Of a DNA stretch of 64,000 nucleotides, positions 28,301 through 36,794 are shown one piece after another. How positions within the stretch are numbered: the first letter of the stretch is position 1; the number at the start of each line of letters is the position of its first letter. The position numbers and the translations under genes are program-made. The notes beneath the pieces are model-generated. The model was not told the DNA's origin and did no database searches. It worked only from the letters and a program-made list of their open reading frames with translations. This DNA comes from Bacteroidales bacterium (GTDB taxonomy: Bacteria; Bacteroidota; Bacteroidia; Bacteroidales; GCA-2748055): NCBI GenBank assembly GCA_023138875.1, contig JAGLOO010000043.1, forward strand, positions 1 through 64,000, given 5' to 3'.

Positions 28301-28764
28301 GTGCAGCCATCAATGGGCTGAACCAGGAGCAGATTGCCACCTTTGAGAAAAACCAGGCCTTTGAGATACAGGCCGGAGAGGAAAATATCCAGCTTACCCT
28401 TGAGGATGTGGAGATTATATCGGAAGACATCCCGGGCTGGCTGGTGGCCAATGAAGGGCCTATCACCGTTGCACTTGACATCAATATTACCGAAGAGCTT
28501 CGGCAGGAAGGTATTGCCAGGGAACTGATCAACAGGATCCAGAACATACGCAAGGAAAGCGGATTCGATGTGACCGACAAGATCCATGTACTCATTGAAA
28601 AGCATGAGCTGATCAACGATGCCATTGGAATACATGGTAAATACATCGGTTCTCAAACTCTTGCCGATAGCGTTACATCGATCGATAAGATTGAGAACTA
28701 CAACAGTAAACGCATTGGTCTCAATGAGGATGTATACATCAATATTCGTGTGACACGTGTTTGA
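25330..28764 (+). CDS. ileS: Isoleucyl-tRNA synthetase
   Basis: It charges tRNA-Ile with isoleucine in the cytosol. It has 1144 residues, longer than the E. coli enzyme and typical of Bacteroidota and eukaryote-like IleRS. The HIGH motif appears as GIHH (residues 57-60, in NGIPGIHHVMAR) and the KMSKS motif as NKMSKRLGN (about 690). A CP1 editing domain lies between (WTTTPWTLPSNTAL, TGVVHTAPTFGADDY). A C-terminal anticodon-binding part follows (KVNIKVRQPLN), and the end has the SHELL-like extra domain seen in long IleRS. This IleRS type is sometimes linked to mupirocin tolerance; that is not shown here. It is the first gene of ileS-dksA-lspA with its own promoter. Confidence 0.97.
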   Translation: MSKKFREYKKFDLSEINKEINSFWKENRIFEKSVETREGRPAFVFNEGPPSANGIPGIHHVMARTIKDLFCRYKTQQGFQVKRKAGWDTHGLPVELGVENSLKITKEDIGNKISIEEFNAACRKDVMKYTDMWEELTEIMGYWINMDDPYITYENKYIETVWYLLKELYKKDLLYKGYSIQPYSPAAGSGLSTHELNQPGCYRDVKDTSVVAQFKVIRNDRSATLFENTDTDVFILAWTTTPWTLPSNTALTVGADIEYALVRTFNPYTGIPITVVLAKELMGRYFPEQVGALPFEEYEPGNKHVPYKVLTTVEGQKLEGLSYEQLLDWVDPGENAFRILTGDFVTTEEGTGVVHTAPTFGADDYRVAMANNIASLTVIDKDGNVQPLVDRKGRFFRLKDLDSRFVDEKINLDTYGEFEGKYVKNEYDASKSEKDPTIDVDIAVNLKLKNKAFRIEKHVHNYPHCWRTDKPVLYYPLDSWFVRTTAMKDRMIELNNTIKWKPESTGTGRFGKWLENLVDWNLSRARFWGTPLPIWMTEDKKEQICIGSVAELKNEITKSVEAGFITSNALDAFVEGDQSNENYNIFDLHRPFVDEIILVSESGQKMFREPVLIDVWFDSGAMPYAQYHYPFEHKEDFDQLFPADFIAEGVDQTRGWFFTLHAIATILFDSVSFKNIISNGLVLDKSGNKMSKRLGNAVDPFSTIEKHGSDPLRWYLITNAQPWDNLKFDIAGVDEVKRKFFGTLYNTYSFFALYANVDGFTYEAEEVAVDQRPEIDRWIISLLNSLVKEVKEQYENYEPTRAARMIQDFVTENLSNWFVRLNRKRYWGGEFDTDKRAAYQTLYTCLETVALLAAPIAPFYMDKLFLDLNRVTNRYTDESVHLTRFPDYNEQWIDIALEARMDVAQKLSSMILGLRRKVNIKVRQPLNKIMLPVSDPGFKDQVELVKSLVLNEVNVKDIQYITDTAGILLKRIKPNFKTLGPRYGKLMKEIGAAINGLNQEQIATFEKNQAFEIQAGEENIQLTLEDVEIISEDIPGWLVANEGPITVALDINITEELRQEGIARELINRIQNIRKESGFDVTDKIHVLIEKHELINDAIGIHGKYIGSQTLADSVTSIDKIENYNSKRIGLNEDVYINIRVTRV

Positions 28765-28823
28765 AAAAAGAATGAGAATCATTAAAATATTGTATATTTA
28801 GCAAAACCAAAGACCACCTAATC

Positions 28824-29198
28824 ATGGCTGAGAAAAACAGATATTCGGATGCAGAGCTGCAGGAATTCAAGGAGATCATCCAGAAGAAGATTGATCAGGC
28901 CAAGGAAGACTATGAGTTGTTAAAATCGGCCATTACACAGAGCGAAAGTAACGACACACAGGATACCTCACCCACTTTTAAAGTACTTGAAGAAGGAGCC
29001 TCCACCCTTTCAAAGGAAGAGGCAGGAAGGCTTGCCCAGAGGCAGCATAAATTCATACAACACCTCCAGGCTGCACAGGTCAGGATCGCGAATAAAACTT
29101 ACGGAATTTGCAGAGAGACCGGAAAGCTGATCTCTAAAGAACGCCTTCGTGCCGTGCCGCATGCCACCCTTTGCATCGAGGCAAAATCCAAACAATAG
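28824..29198 (+). CDS. TraR/DksA-family regulator
   Basis: 124 residues. The N-terminal two-thirds is a coiled coil (about 10-75; QEFKEIIQKKIDQAKEDYEL) and the C-terminal part a degenerate zinc-finger segment (YGICRETGKLISKERLRAVP...LCIEAK). In E. coli DksA four cysteines bind zinc; here only the two outer ones are obvious, as in many Bacteroidota homologues. It is expected to bind RNA polymerase in its secondary channel and adjust rRNA and amino-acid promoters with ppGpp; this is inferred from the family. It lies 59 bp after ileS and 54 bp before lspA, an order common in this phylum. Confidence 0.88.
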   Translation: MAEKNRYSDAELQEFKEIIQKKIDQAKEDYELLKSAITQSESNDTQDTSPTFKVLEEGASTLSKEEAGRLAQRQHKFIQHLQAAQVRIANKTYGICRETGKLISKERLRAVPHATLCIEAKSKQ

Positions 29199-29252
29199 AT
29201 AGTTGCACCTCAACCAGCATTTTGAAGTGACCGTATCGGTTAATAAATAGTC

Positions 29253-29882
29253 ATGTCCATTACCAGGAAATCCATACTTATAATACTGCTAATTCTACTG
29301 GCCGACCAGACCCTCAAAATTCTGGTCAAAACCAACATGACCCTATATCAGCAGATCCCGATCCTGGGCAACTGGGGCATCCTCCATTTTGTTGAAAATA
29401 ACGGGATGGCTTTTGGCCTCAGCCTGCCCGGCAGCTTTGGAAAGATCCTCCTTACATCATTCAGGATCTGTGCCGTTGTGGCCATTGGATTTTACCTGCG
29501 CCACCTGATCCTGTTCAAAGCACATATCGGGCTCATTATCACCCTATCCATGGTCATGGCCGGTGCGCTGGGCAACATCATCGATTCTGTTTTTTATGGA
29601 ATGATCTTCAACAGCAGCAGTCCGGTCGAGGCCGCAACCATGTTCCCTGAAGGTGGAGGCTATGCTCCCCTGCTTCATGGGAAGGTAGTGGATATGTTCT
29701 ATTTTCCCATCATCAAAGGCAACTATCCCAGCTGGTTCCGGGGAGGTTCCGGTTTTATCTTTTTCAGACCCGTATTCAACATTGCAGATTCCAGTATCTC
29801 AGTTGCCGTTGCAATAATCCTGTTCAATCAGAAACGGTTTTTTATGCACGTCTCTGACAGCGAAGAGGCTCCTCCGAAATAA
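29253..29882 (+). CDS. lspA: Lipoprotein signal peptidase (signal peptidase II)
   Basis: An inner-membrane aspartic protease that cuts the signal peptide of prolipoproteins after Lgt has added diacylglycerol. It has 209 residues and four transmembrane stretches. Catalytic Asp residues are in VVDMFYFP and FNIADSSIS. The first conserved motif is LLADQTLKILV and the second FVENNGMAFG. An insert with FNSSSPVEAATMFPEGGGYA precedes the catalytic part, a feature of the Bacteroidota branch. The lgt gene lies 17.5 kb away in the same window, not linked. Organisation: ileS-dksA-lspA, ending tail to tail with the DUF502 gene. Confidence 0.95.
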   Translation: MSITRKSILIILLILLADQTLKILVKTNMTLYQQIPILGNWGILHFVENNGMAFGLSLPGSFGKILLTSFRICAVVAIGFYLRHLILFKAHIGLIITLSMVMAGALGNIIDSVFYGMIFNSSSPVEAATMFPEGGGYAPLLHGKVVDMFYFPIIKGNYPSWFRGGSGFIFFRPVFNIADSSISVAVAIILFNQKRFFMHVSDSEEAPPK

Positions 29883-29883
29883 T

Positions 29884-30504
29884 CTACTGTGTTTCCGCTG
29901 AGGCAAATATTTCCGCTGAACCCGCACCACAACTGATAATCGATTTCATTCCACTGTCAATGGATGCTTTTGTTTTCAATACCCTCTCCTTCTGAAAGTG
30001 GTAAATATTGCCCGAAGTGGGGTTGGGACCTGTGGGAACAAAAACGGTGATGATCTCCCCCTGATCATCTGTAATGAATCCGGTCATCAAAGTACCCGTG
30101 TTAAAAATATCCACCAGGACCACCTCCCTGAAAAATGACCTGTTCTTTCCAAAAAACTGTTGAACGGTCTCCTTGGCCATTTTGTAACCCGGTATTCTAT
30201 TGAGATAGTGGTCCTCAGCCTTGTTCAGGAATACAACCATCCTGGTGCGAACAACGATCCCAATAATGAAAAAGAAGAGCAGAATTGCAGTAAAAGTAAG
30301 TACATAGAGTGCGAATTTAAAAAACGGGTCCGGGTCGGGATCCTGCAGGATCTTATCCACCACCGGTGAAAGATTACGGCCGATCACATTGATGACCCAC
30401 CTGAACAGCAGGATGATCAGGGTTAGCGGAGCAAGGGCCACCACGCCACCAATCAGGGTGGTCCATAAAAATTTTCGGATGCGCTTAAAAAGATTGATTT
30501 TCAT
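29884..30504 (-). CDS. DUF502-family membrane protein
   Basis: The start at 30504 (MKINLFKRIRKFLWTT) begins directly with the conserved region; an upstream frame adds an unlikely 50-residue extension through an AT-rich spacer. It has 206 residues and two hydrophobic segments (about 11-36 and 62-85), then a conserved cytoplasmic or periplasmic domain (GYKMAKETVQQFFG, FREVVLVDIFNTGTLMTGFIT, FVPTGPNPTSGNIYHF). DUF502 proteins occur in many bacteria and a link to membrane targeting or transport has been suggested, but the function is not known. Divergent from the GDPD-phosphatase fusion, 83 bp between starts. Confidence 0.85.
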   Translation of the reverse strand: MKINLFKRIRKFLWTTLIGGVVALAPLTLIILLFRWVINVIGRNLSPVVDKILQDPDPDPFFKFALYVLTFTAILLFFFIIGIVVRTRMVVFLNKAEDHYLNRIPGYKMAKETVQQFFGKNRSFFREVVLVDIFNTGTLMTGFITDDQGEIITVFVPTGPNPTSGNIYHFQKERVLKTKASIDSGMKSIISCGAGSAEIFASAETQ

Positions 30505-30587
30505 CAGTAATAATTGTTTATTGTCAAAGTTCACATTTTCCCGGAAATAAATAATTAGCTTAACATAATATTTAATATATATCGGGC

Positions 30588-32420
30588 ATGAAAATAATAT
30601 ACCTGTTCCTCGGAATGCTGATGGTTGCAATCCCCCTGAGTGCCCAGGATTCACCCAATGAAAAGGAATTCAACTATGTGGGCCATCGTGGAGCTTCATA
30701 CCTGGCTCCTGAAAATACCATGGCTTCCATTCAGCTGGCCTGGGAGCTGGGTGCAGATGCTGCCGAATGTGATGTGATGCTCACAAAAGACAACCGGGTG
30801 ATCCTTTTCCACGATAAAAACGCCAAAAAACTAACCGGCGAGAACCTCATAATCAACGAAACTTCCTGGGAACAGCTCAGTAAACTGTTCATCAAACTGA
30901 ACGACAGCAATCTCAAACAATATGAGAATGAGCCCATTCCCCTGCTTAAAGATGTGCTGGGTACCATACCCGCCGACCGCATGCTGGTTATCGAGATAAA
31001 AACCGGACCGGAAATTTTACCCCACCTGCAGCAGGTGATTGATAAATACTGGGAATCGGGAAGGATCAGTTTTATCGCCTTCGATTTTGAAACCATCAAA
31101 GCCACCAAGGAATTATATCCGGAAATCCCCTGCTACTACCTGTCATCGTTTAAACCTGATCTGAAAAAACACTTTGATGCCGTCGTAGATAACAAACTGG
31201 ACGGTGTGGATCTGAGGCATGCGATCATTGATCGCAAAACGGTCGAGAAATGCAATGCAGCGGGACTGGATGTTTGGTGCTGGACCGTTAATGATCCCGA
31301 AACAGCCATGAAAATGAAGGAAATGGGCGTGACCGCGGTGACCACAGACCGTCCCGGATGGTTAAAAGAAAAACTAAATGAAAACGAAAAGCCTGAAAGG
31401 CCCACCAACATTATCTTTCTCATTGGTGACGGCATGGGACTTTCAGCTGTTTCCACAACCGTCTATTTTGGTGACCTTTTTTCGGAATTCAGTCGGTTCA
31501 AACACATTGGGTTGATCAATACCTCATCTGCAACCGATAAAATCACCGACTCGGCGGCCAGTGGAACAGCCATGGCGGCAGGGGAAAAAACATATAACGG
31601 CGCTATTGGAGTTGACACAGCCAGACTATCCATCCAAAACATTGTTGAAGTGGTGGCTGAACTGGGCTGGAGCACCGGGGTAGTGGCTACTTCGGCTATC
31701 ACCCATGCTACTCCAGCCTCTTTCTATGCCCATGTGGAACTGCGGAATATGGAAGAGAAAATTGCCGTCCAGTTGCTTGATTCTGATATTGACTTTTTTG
31801 CCGGAGGGGGGATAAAATTCTTCAACCAGAGAAGTGATGGAGCTGACCTGTTCAAATCCGCCGAAGCGAAAGGATTCAATGTAGATACCACCGGATTAAC
31901 CGATCCTGCTACCTTATCTCCTGACCATAAATACGGTTTTGTGCTGGCTGAAGGAGGAATGCCACCCATGCTGGAAGGACGAGACAGTTTTCTTCCGGAT
32001 GCCACAGGGTTGGCCATCGATTATCTTTCTAAAAATAAACGGGGGTTTTTCCTGATGGTGGAGGGGTCCCAGATTGACTGGGCCGGACATGCCAACAGTA
32101 CGGAATACCTGGTTTCAGAAATGCTTGATTTCGAACAGGTCATTGCTGTTGCCATGGATTTTGCCGAGAAGGATGGCAACACCCTGGTGGTGGTCTGTGC
32201 CGATCATGAAACCGGTGGATTTACCCTATCGCCGGAACATGATGAAGAAACGGGCCATGATAATTATAAAAACATCGGACCCTCATTTGCAACAGGAAGC
32301 CATTCAGCCACATTGATACCCGTCTTTGCATATGGACCGGGAGCAGAAGATTTTACAGGGATTTACCAGAACACGGAGATCTTTCATAAAATGGTTGCAT
32401 CCATTCGGAAAGCTGACTGA
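30588..32420 (+). CDS. Fusion: glycerophosphodiester phosphodiesterase + alkaline phosphatase
   Basis: 610 residues, signal peptide 1-20 (MKIIYLFLGMLMVAIPLSAQ). Residues about 27-262 are a complete GDPD domain: HRG at 33-35 with the ENT that follows, E60-C-D62 metal/catalytic pair, H75 in LFHDKN, IEIKTG at about 135, and WCWTVND towards the end. Residues about 273-605 are a complete alkaline phosphatase: IGDGMG (Asp281), TDSAASGTAMAAG with nucleophile Ser322, MVEGSQIDWAGHAN, ADHETGG and TGSHSA as metal ligands. The first half would release glycerol-3-phosphate from glycerophosphodiesters and the second could take the phosphate off; location is periplasmic or secreted. The linker is only about 10 residues. 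No other phosphate gene is close. This is one frame with no break, so it is not an assembly join. Confidence 0.92.
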   Translation: MKIIYLFLGMLMVAIPLSAQDSPNEKEFNYVGHRGASYLAPENTMASIQLAWELGADAAECDVMLTKDNRVILFHDKNAKKLTGENLIINETSWEQLSKLFIKLNDSNLKQYENEPIPLLKDVLGTIPADRMLVIEIKTGPEILPHLQQVIDKYWESGRISFIAFDFETIKATKELYPEIPCYYLSSFKPDLKKHFDAVVDNKLDGVDLRHAIIDRKTVEKCNAAGLDVWCWTVNDPETAMKMKEMGVTAVTTDRPGWLKEKLNENEKPERPTNIIFLIGDGMGLSAVSTTVYFGDLFSEFSRFKHIGLINTSSATDKITDSAASGTAMAAGEKTYNGAIGVDTARLSIQNIVEVVAELGWSTGVVATSAITHATPASFYAHVELRNMEEKIAVQLLDSDIDFFAGGGIKFFNQRSDGADLFKSAEAKGFNVDTTGLTDPATLSPDHKYGFVLAEGGMPPMLEGRDSFLPDATGLAIDYLSKNKRGFFLMVEGSQIDWAGHANSTEYLVSEMLDFEQVIAVAMDFAEKDGNTLVVVCADHETGGFTLSPEHDEETGHDNYKNIGPSFATGSHSATLIPVFAYGPGAEDFTGIYQNTEIFHKMVASIRKAD

Positions 32421-32449
32421 TTACCGCTTGGCTGACTGATTACCGCTTG
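32412..32449. repeat. Perfect 19-bp tandem duplication at convergent gene ends
   Basis: GCTGACTGATTACCGCTTG occurs twice directly adjacent (32412-32430 and 32431-32449). The first copy holds the stop codon of the GDPD-phosphatase gene; the second holds the stop codon of the minus-strand TetR gene. Confidence 0.92.
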
Positions 32450-33027
32450 ATGATACCGTAAAAAAGCACACGGATCAGGTCATCCAGCAGTTCACCACGG
32501 TCAGCTTTATGTTCAGAACTCAGGAACAGGGGTAATTCCAGGCTTTTCATCATGGTGGCAATAGCGATGGCTCCAATCTCTGAGCTGTTGATCTGGAAGG
32601 TCCCGTCATGCATTCCTTCGTCCAGGATCTCCCTGACCACTTCCAGCTCCTCCCTGTCAAATTGTTTCCTGATCTCCAGGATAAAATCCATATGTGACAG
32701 ATACTCTTCATTCAGGGCGGCATAAAAATTTTCCATCGTTCGGACATGATGAAGCCTGAACTGAATGTAAGTTTTCAGTTTATCAATGGGAGAGGCATCC
32801 TTTTTAATGGCTTTACCCAACCGTTCTTTCAATTCGTCGGCCTCATTCTCAACAACGGCCTTAAAGATATCCACCTTGCTGTGAAAATAATAGTAGAGTG
32901 AACTCTTTCCCTTTCGGGAAGCTACAGCTATTTCTTCCATGGTGGTTTTCCGAAAACCATACCTGGTAAATATCTTGCGGGCAACAAGTACAATTTGGGC
33001 CCTTATCTCCTCCTTGACAACTACCAT
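32440..33027 (-). CDS. TetR/AcrR-family transcriptional regulator
   Basis: 195 residues. The N-terminal helix-turn-helix is clear: RKIFTRYGFRKTTMEEIAVA followed by GKSSLYYYFHSKVDIFKAVV (about 17-60). The C-terminal ligand domain is all-helical and not assigned to a ligand. It is 25 bp downstream of rnr and may be co-transcribed with it. No adjacent efflux or fatty-acid gene shows what it controls. The C-terminus ends in the tandem duplication at 32431-32449. Confidence 0.87.
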   Translation of the reverse strand: MVVVKEEIRAQIVLVARKIFTRYGFRKTTMEEIAVASRKGKSSLYYYFHSKVDIFKAVVENEADELKERLGKAIKKDASPIDKLKTYIQFRLHHVRTMENFYAALNEEYLSHMDFILEIRKQFDREELEVVREILDEGMHDGTFQINSSEIGAIAIATMMKSLELPLFLSSEHKADRGELLDDLIRVLFYGIIKR

Positions 33028-33052
33028 GATAATTTCAATTTTTATCGAAATT

Positions 33053-35251
33053 TTATCGGTCCTGACCGGACTCTATAAACTTGTAATCCAGCTGTCTTCT
33101 CGAAAGATTGGCATTCACTACTTCAATTTTTATTTCATCCCCTATTTCAAACTTACGGCCGGATTGACGGCCAATGATCATATACTCCTCCTCATCAAAT
33201 TCATAAAAATCATCGACAATACTCTTTATTGAAATCATCCCTTCACATTTGTTCTCTACAATTTCCACATAGATACCCCATTCGGTTAAGCCTGAGATTA
33301 CCCCGTCAAACTCCTTTCCGACCTTATCCTGCATGAATTCCACCTGCTTGTATTTAATGGAGGCCCTTTCGGCTTCTACGGACTTGCGCTCCATTTCGGA
33401 AGCATGCTGACACCTTTGCTCATACTTATCCGCATTCTTTGATTCTCCCTGCTCCAGGTAATGGGCAAGCAACCTGTGTACCATCAGGTCGGGATAACGC
33501 CGGATGGGGGATGTGAAATGCGCGTAATCCTTAAACGACAGGCCGTAATGCCCGATGTTGTTGGTGGAATAACGGGCCTTTGCCATGGAACGCAATGCCA
33601 TCATCTCAATCACATGTTGTTCCCTTTTACCCTGCACTTCATCCAGGAGGATGTTCAGTGATGTGGACAACCCGCGGGCTGACTGTTGCGGATTCAGTGA
33701 GTGACCGAATTTGGTAATAAACCGTGTGAATGATTCCATCTTCTCAGGATCCGGAACATCATGGATGCGATACACAAATGTTTTGCCCTTCTGTTTTTTT
33801 CCTTCTAATTCCTGTGGATTCACATCTTTTTCATACTTTCCTCCCCTGCTGGCAAATCCGGCCACCCTTTTATTGGCCAGCAGCATGAACTCCTCGATAA
33901 GCCAGTTGGATTCTTTCTGGACTTTGAAATAGACACCCGTGGGCGTCCCATCCTCTTCCAGATGAAATTTTACTTCATCCCTTTCAAAATTAATGGAACC
34001 GTTCTTAAACCGCTTTTCCTTCAATACTTTTGATATTTCGAAGAGCTTAAGTACTTCCTCTTTCATGTCCCCTTCGCCGGTTTCAATGATCTGCTGAGCC
34101 TCTTCATAGCTGAACCTTTTATTGGAATGTATGATGGTGCGTCCAAACCACTCATCCAGCACTTCTCCCAGCTCATTCATTCGTAAGACTACAGAAAACG
34201 TAAGCTTATCCTCATCGGGACGAAGGGAGCAGACGCTGTTGGATAGTTTTTCCGGCAACATGGGTACCACACGGTCCACCAGGTAAATAGAGGTTGCCCT
34301 GTCATAAGCCTCCTGGTCCAAAATGGTTTTTGTCTTTACATAGTGTGACACATCGGCAATATGCACACCCACTTCCCAGAGGCCCCCTTCCAGCGGACGG
34401 ATTGAAAGTGCATCGTCAAAATCCTTGGCATCGGCCGGATCGATGGTGAATGTAGGGACCTTTCTAAAATCCCTCCGGTTTTTTATATCTTCAGCGGTAA
34501 TCCGATCAGGAATTTTTTCGGCGGCCGCTTCCACCTCCTCTGAGAAATTAATTGGAAGTTCGAATTCTGCCAGAATGGAATGCATCTCGGTATCATTCTC
34601 GCCGGGAAATCCCAGGATATCTACGATTTCACCAAAAGGGTTCTTAACTTTCGAGGGCCAGTCAATGATCCTGGCTATGGCCTTCTGTCCATGCTCCACC
34701 CCCTTCAGCTTTTCCAGCGGAATAAAAATATCAAAAGGCATCTTCCGGCTGTCGGGTAACAGAAAGGCGTAATTTTGGGAGATCTCCACCGTACCCACAA
34801 AAGTATTTCTGGCCCTTTCCAGAATATCCACAACTTCTCCCTCAATTCTCGTACTCTGCTTTCTTTTGGGATACATAAATACTTTTACCAGGTCACCATC
34901 AAGACCTGTTTTCAGGTTGTTCCGGGCAATGAAAACATCATCTTCTGCATCTTCCGACACCAAAAAAGCATACCCGTGATGGGTCATATCCAGGGTTCCG
35001 GTCCTGTATCCTGCCCTGTTAAGCAACCGGAACCTCCCGTGATCAACCTGTTCCAGCAGCTTCTTGCTTACAAGCTCATCCAAAGTCCTGTTGATCACCG
35101 CCCGTCTGTACTTATCATTAAAAAAAAGCAGTGTCGAAATCTGCTTGTAATTGTACACCTGTCTGGGGTTTTTTCCAAATACACCCATGATCAATGCGCT
35201 GGCCTGGTCCCGTGTGAGTTTATCTTTGCCTTGTCTTCTACTCTTTCCCAT
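33053..35251 (-). CDS. rnr: Ribonuclease R
   Basis: A 732-residue 3'-5' exoribonuclease that degrades structured RNA. Domain order: N-terminal winged helix (NYKQISTLLFFNDKYRRAVI), two cold-shock-like domains (GTLDMTHHGYAFLVSEDAED and GTVEISQNYAFLLPDSR), the RNB catalytic core (DPADAKDFDDALSI at about 270, WEVGVHIADVSHYV, DEDKLTFSVVLRM, and AHFTSPIRRYPDLMVHRLLAHYL), and a C-terminal S1 domain (FDGVISGLTEWGIYVEIVENKCEGMI). The four acidic metal ligands are in the first motif. Length and motifs are complete. It is divergent from cysS and followed by the TetR gene. Confidence 0.96.
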   Translation of the reverse strand: MGKSRRQGKDKLTRDQASALIMGVFGKNPRQVYNYKQISTLLFFNDKYRRAVINRTLDELVSKKLLEQVDHGRFRLLNRAGYRTGTLDMTHHGYAFLVSEDAEDDVFIARNNLKTGLDGDLVKVFMYPKRKQSTRIEGEVVDILERARNTFVGTVEISQNYAFLLPDSRKMPFDIFIPLEKLKGVEHGQKAIARIIDWPSKVKNPFGEIVDILGFPGENDTEMHSILAEFELPINFSEEVEAAAEKIPDRITAEDIKNRRDFRKVPTFTIDPADAKDFDDALSIRPLEGGLWEVGVHIADVSHYVKTKTILDQEAYDRATSIYLVDRVVPMLPEKLSNSVCSLRPDEDKLTFSVVLRMNELGEVLDEWFGRTIIHSNKRFSYEEAQQIIETGEGDMKEEVLKLFEISKVLKEKRFKNGSINFERDEVKFHLEEDGTPTGVYFKVQKESNWLIEEFMLLANKRVAGFASRGGKYEKDVNPQELEGKKQKGKTFVYRIHDVPDPEKMESFTRFITKFGHSLNPQQSARGLSTSLNILLDEVQGKREQHVIEMMALRSMAKARYSTNNIGHYGLSFKDYAHFTSPIRRYPDLMVHRLLAHYLEQGESKNADKYEQRCQHASEMERKSVEAERASIKYKQVEFMQDKVGKEFDGVISGLTEWGIYVEIVENKCEGMISIKSIVDDFYEFDEEEYMIIGRQSGRKFEIGDEIKIEVVNANLSRRQLDYKFIESGQDR

Positions 35252-35323
35252 TGTTGTTTAGTTTCTGGTAATAGCTAAAATTACTAATTTTGTTCCCACC
35301 ATGCTGTTTATCCTTTAGTAATT

Positions 35324-36793
35324 ATGACTAACAACCTATATGTTTACAATACCCTTACCCGGGAGAAAGAAAGGTTTGAACCCCTGAATCCTCCATTTGT
35401 TGGTCTCTATGCTTGCGGACCAACTGTTTATGGTGATGCCCACCTGGGCCATGCCCGCCAGGCCATCACCTTTGATGTACTTTACCGGTATCTCCGGCAC
35501 CTGGGTTATAAGGTAAGGTATGTAAGGAACATAACCGATGTAGGCCACCTGGAAAATGATGCGGATGAAGGTGAGGACAAAATTCTGAAGAAAGCGAGGA
35601 TCGAATCCCTGGAACCCATGGAAGTGGTCCAGCATTATATGAACCGGTACCATGAGAATATGCAAGAGCTTAACCTGCTTCAACCCAGTATTGAACCCAG
35701 GGCCAGCGGACATATCATTGAACAGCAGGAGCTTATCCGGAAGATTCTGGATGCCGGGTATGCATACGAGGTGAACGGATCGGTCTATTTCGATGTAATC
35801 CGGTATAACGAAACCAACCACTATGGTAAGCTTTCCGGAAGAAAGATTGAAGACCTGCTCTCCAATACCAGGACATTGGACGGACAATCGGAAAAGAGAA
35901 ATGCACTTGATTTTGCACTCTGGAAAAAAGCCGATCCGGCCCACATCATGCGCTGGTCTTCTCCGTGGAGCGAGGGTTACCCCGGATGGCACCTGGAGTG
36001 TTCGGCCATGAGTACCAAGTACCTTGGGATGCAGTTCGATATTCACGGCGGAGGCATGGACCTTCTCTTTCCCCACCATGAATGCGAAATAGCCCAGAAC
36101 ATGGCTGGATATGGTCAACCCTCTGTAAAGTACTGGATGCATAACAACATGATCACCATCAACGGGCAGAAGATGGGGCGTTCCCTTGGCAACTTCATCA
36201 CCCTGGACCAGTTCTTTTCAGGTGACCATGACCTGATTGATCGTATTTATCCGCCCATGGCCATCAAATTCTTTATCCTGCAAGCCCACTACCGCAGCCC
36301 CCTGGACTTCTCCAATGATGCCCTTCAGGGTTCTGAAAAAGGATTATTGCGACTGCTGAAGGCAACCGGTGAAATTGATTCCCTCCAACCGGGTCCAACC
36401 TCTTCGATCCCGGTAAACGATCTGATTTCCTCCTGTGATAAGGCCATGGAGGATGACATGAACACTCCTGTTTTGATCGCACACCTGTTCGACGGGGTAA
36501 AATGGATCAATGGTTTATCTGAGGGCCGACACACCATCAGCAAAGAAGATCTGGTGAAGCTGAAGTCGCTCTACCATAATTATGTATATGATGTTCTCGG
36601 TCTGACAAAATCAGAAGCACCTGATCCCGGAAAAGGGATCACGGGCGATCTGGTTGAAATGATCCTTCAGTTGAGGAGTGATGCGAAAGTCAACCGGGAT
36701 TTTGAAACAGCCGACCGGATACGGGACAGCCTTACCAGCCTGGGTATAACCATCAAAGACAAAAAAGAGGGTGCTGACTGGGAAATCAACTAG
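35324..36793 (+). CDS. cysS: Cysteinyl-tRNA synthetase
   Basis: 489 residues, cytosolic. The HIGH motif is in [17 protein letters not shown] with the first zinc Cys just before; the other zinc ligands are in WHLECSAMS and the HHECEIAQ segment. The KMSKS loop reads [12 protein letters not shown], a variant shared by many Bacteroidota CysRS. The C-terminal DALR-type domain ends at a stop that is separated from the ispG start by one base, so the two are translated from one message. TAATTTTG at 35285-35292 fits the -7 element of the local promoter type; no clear -33 TTG. Confidence 0.96.
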   Translation: MTNNLYVYNTLTREKERFEPLNPPFVGLYACGPTVYGDAHLGHARQAITFDVLYRYLRHLGYKVRYVRNITDVGHLENDADEGEDKILKKARIESLEPMEVVQHYMNRYHENMQELNLLQPSIEPRASGHIIEQQELIRKILDAGYAYEVNGSVYFDVIRYNETNHYGKLSGRKIEDLLSNTRTLDGQSEKRNALDFALWKKADPAHIMRWSSPWSEGYPGWHLECSAMSTKYLGMQFDIHGGGMDLLFPHHECEIAQNMAGYGQPSVKYWMHNNMITINGQKMGRSLGNFITLDQFFSGDHDLIDRIYPPMAIKFFILQAHYRSPLDFSNDALQGSEKGLLRLLKATGEIDSLQPGPTSSIPVNDLISSCDKAMEDDMNTPVLIAHLFDGVKWINGLSEGRHTISKEDLVKLKSLYHNYVYDVLGLTKSEAPDPGKGITGDLVEMILQLRSDAKVNRDFETADRIRDSLTSLGITIKDKKEGADWEIN

Positions 36794-36794
36794 C

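Noticed and set aside
35324-36793. KMGRS in place of KMSKS in CysRS as a defect
   Set aside because: This variant is common in Bacteroidota CysRS, so it is not a sign of loss of function.
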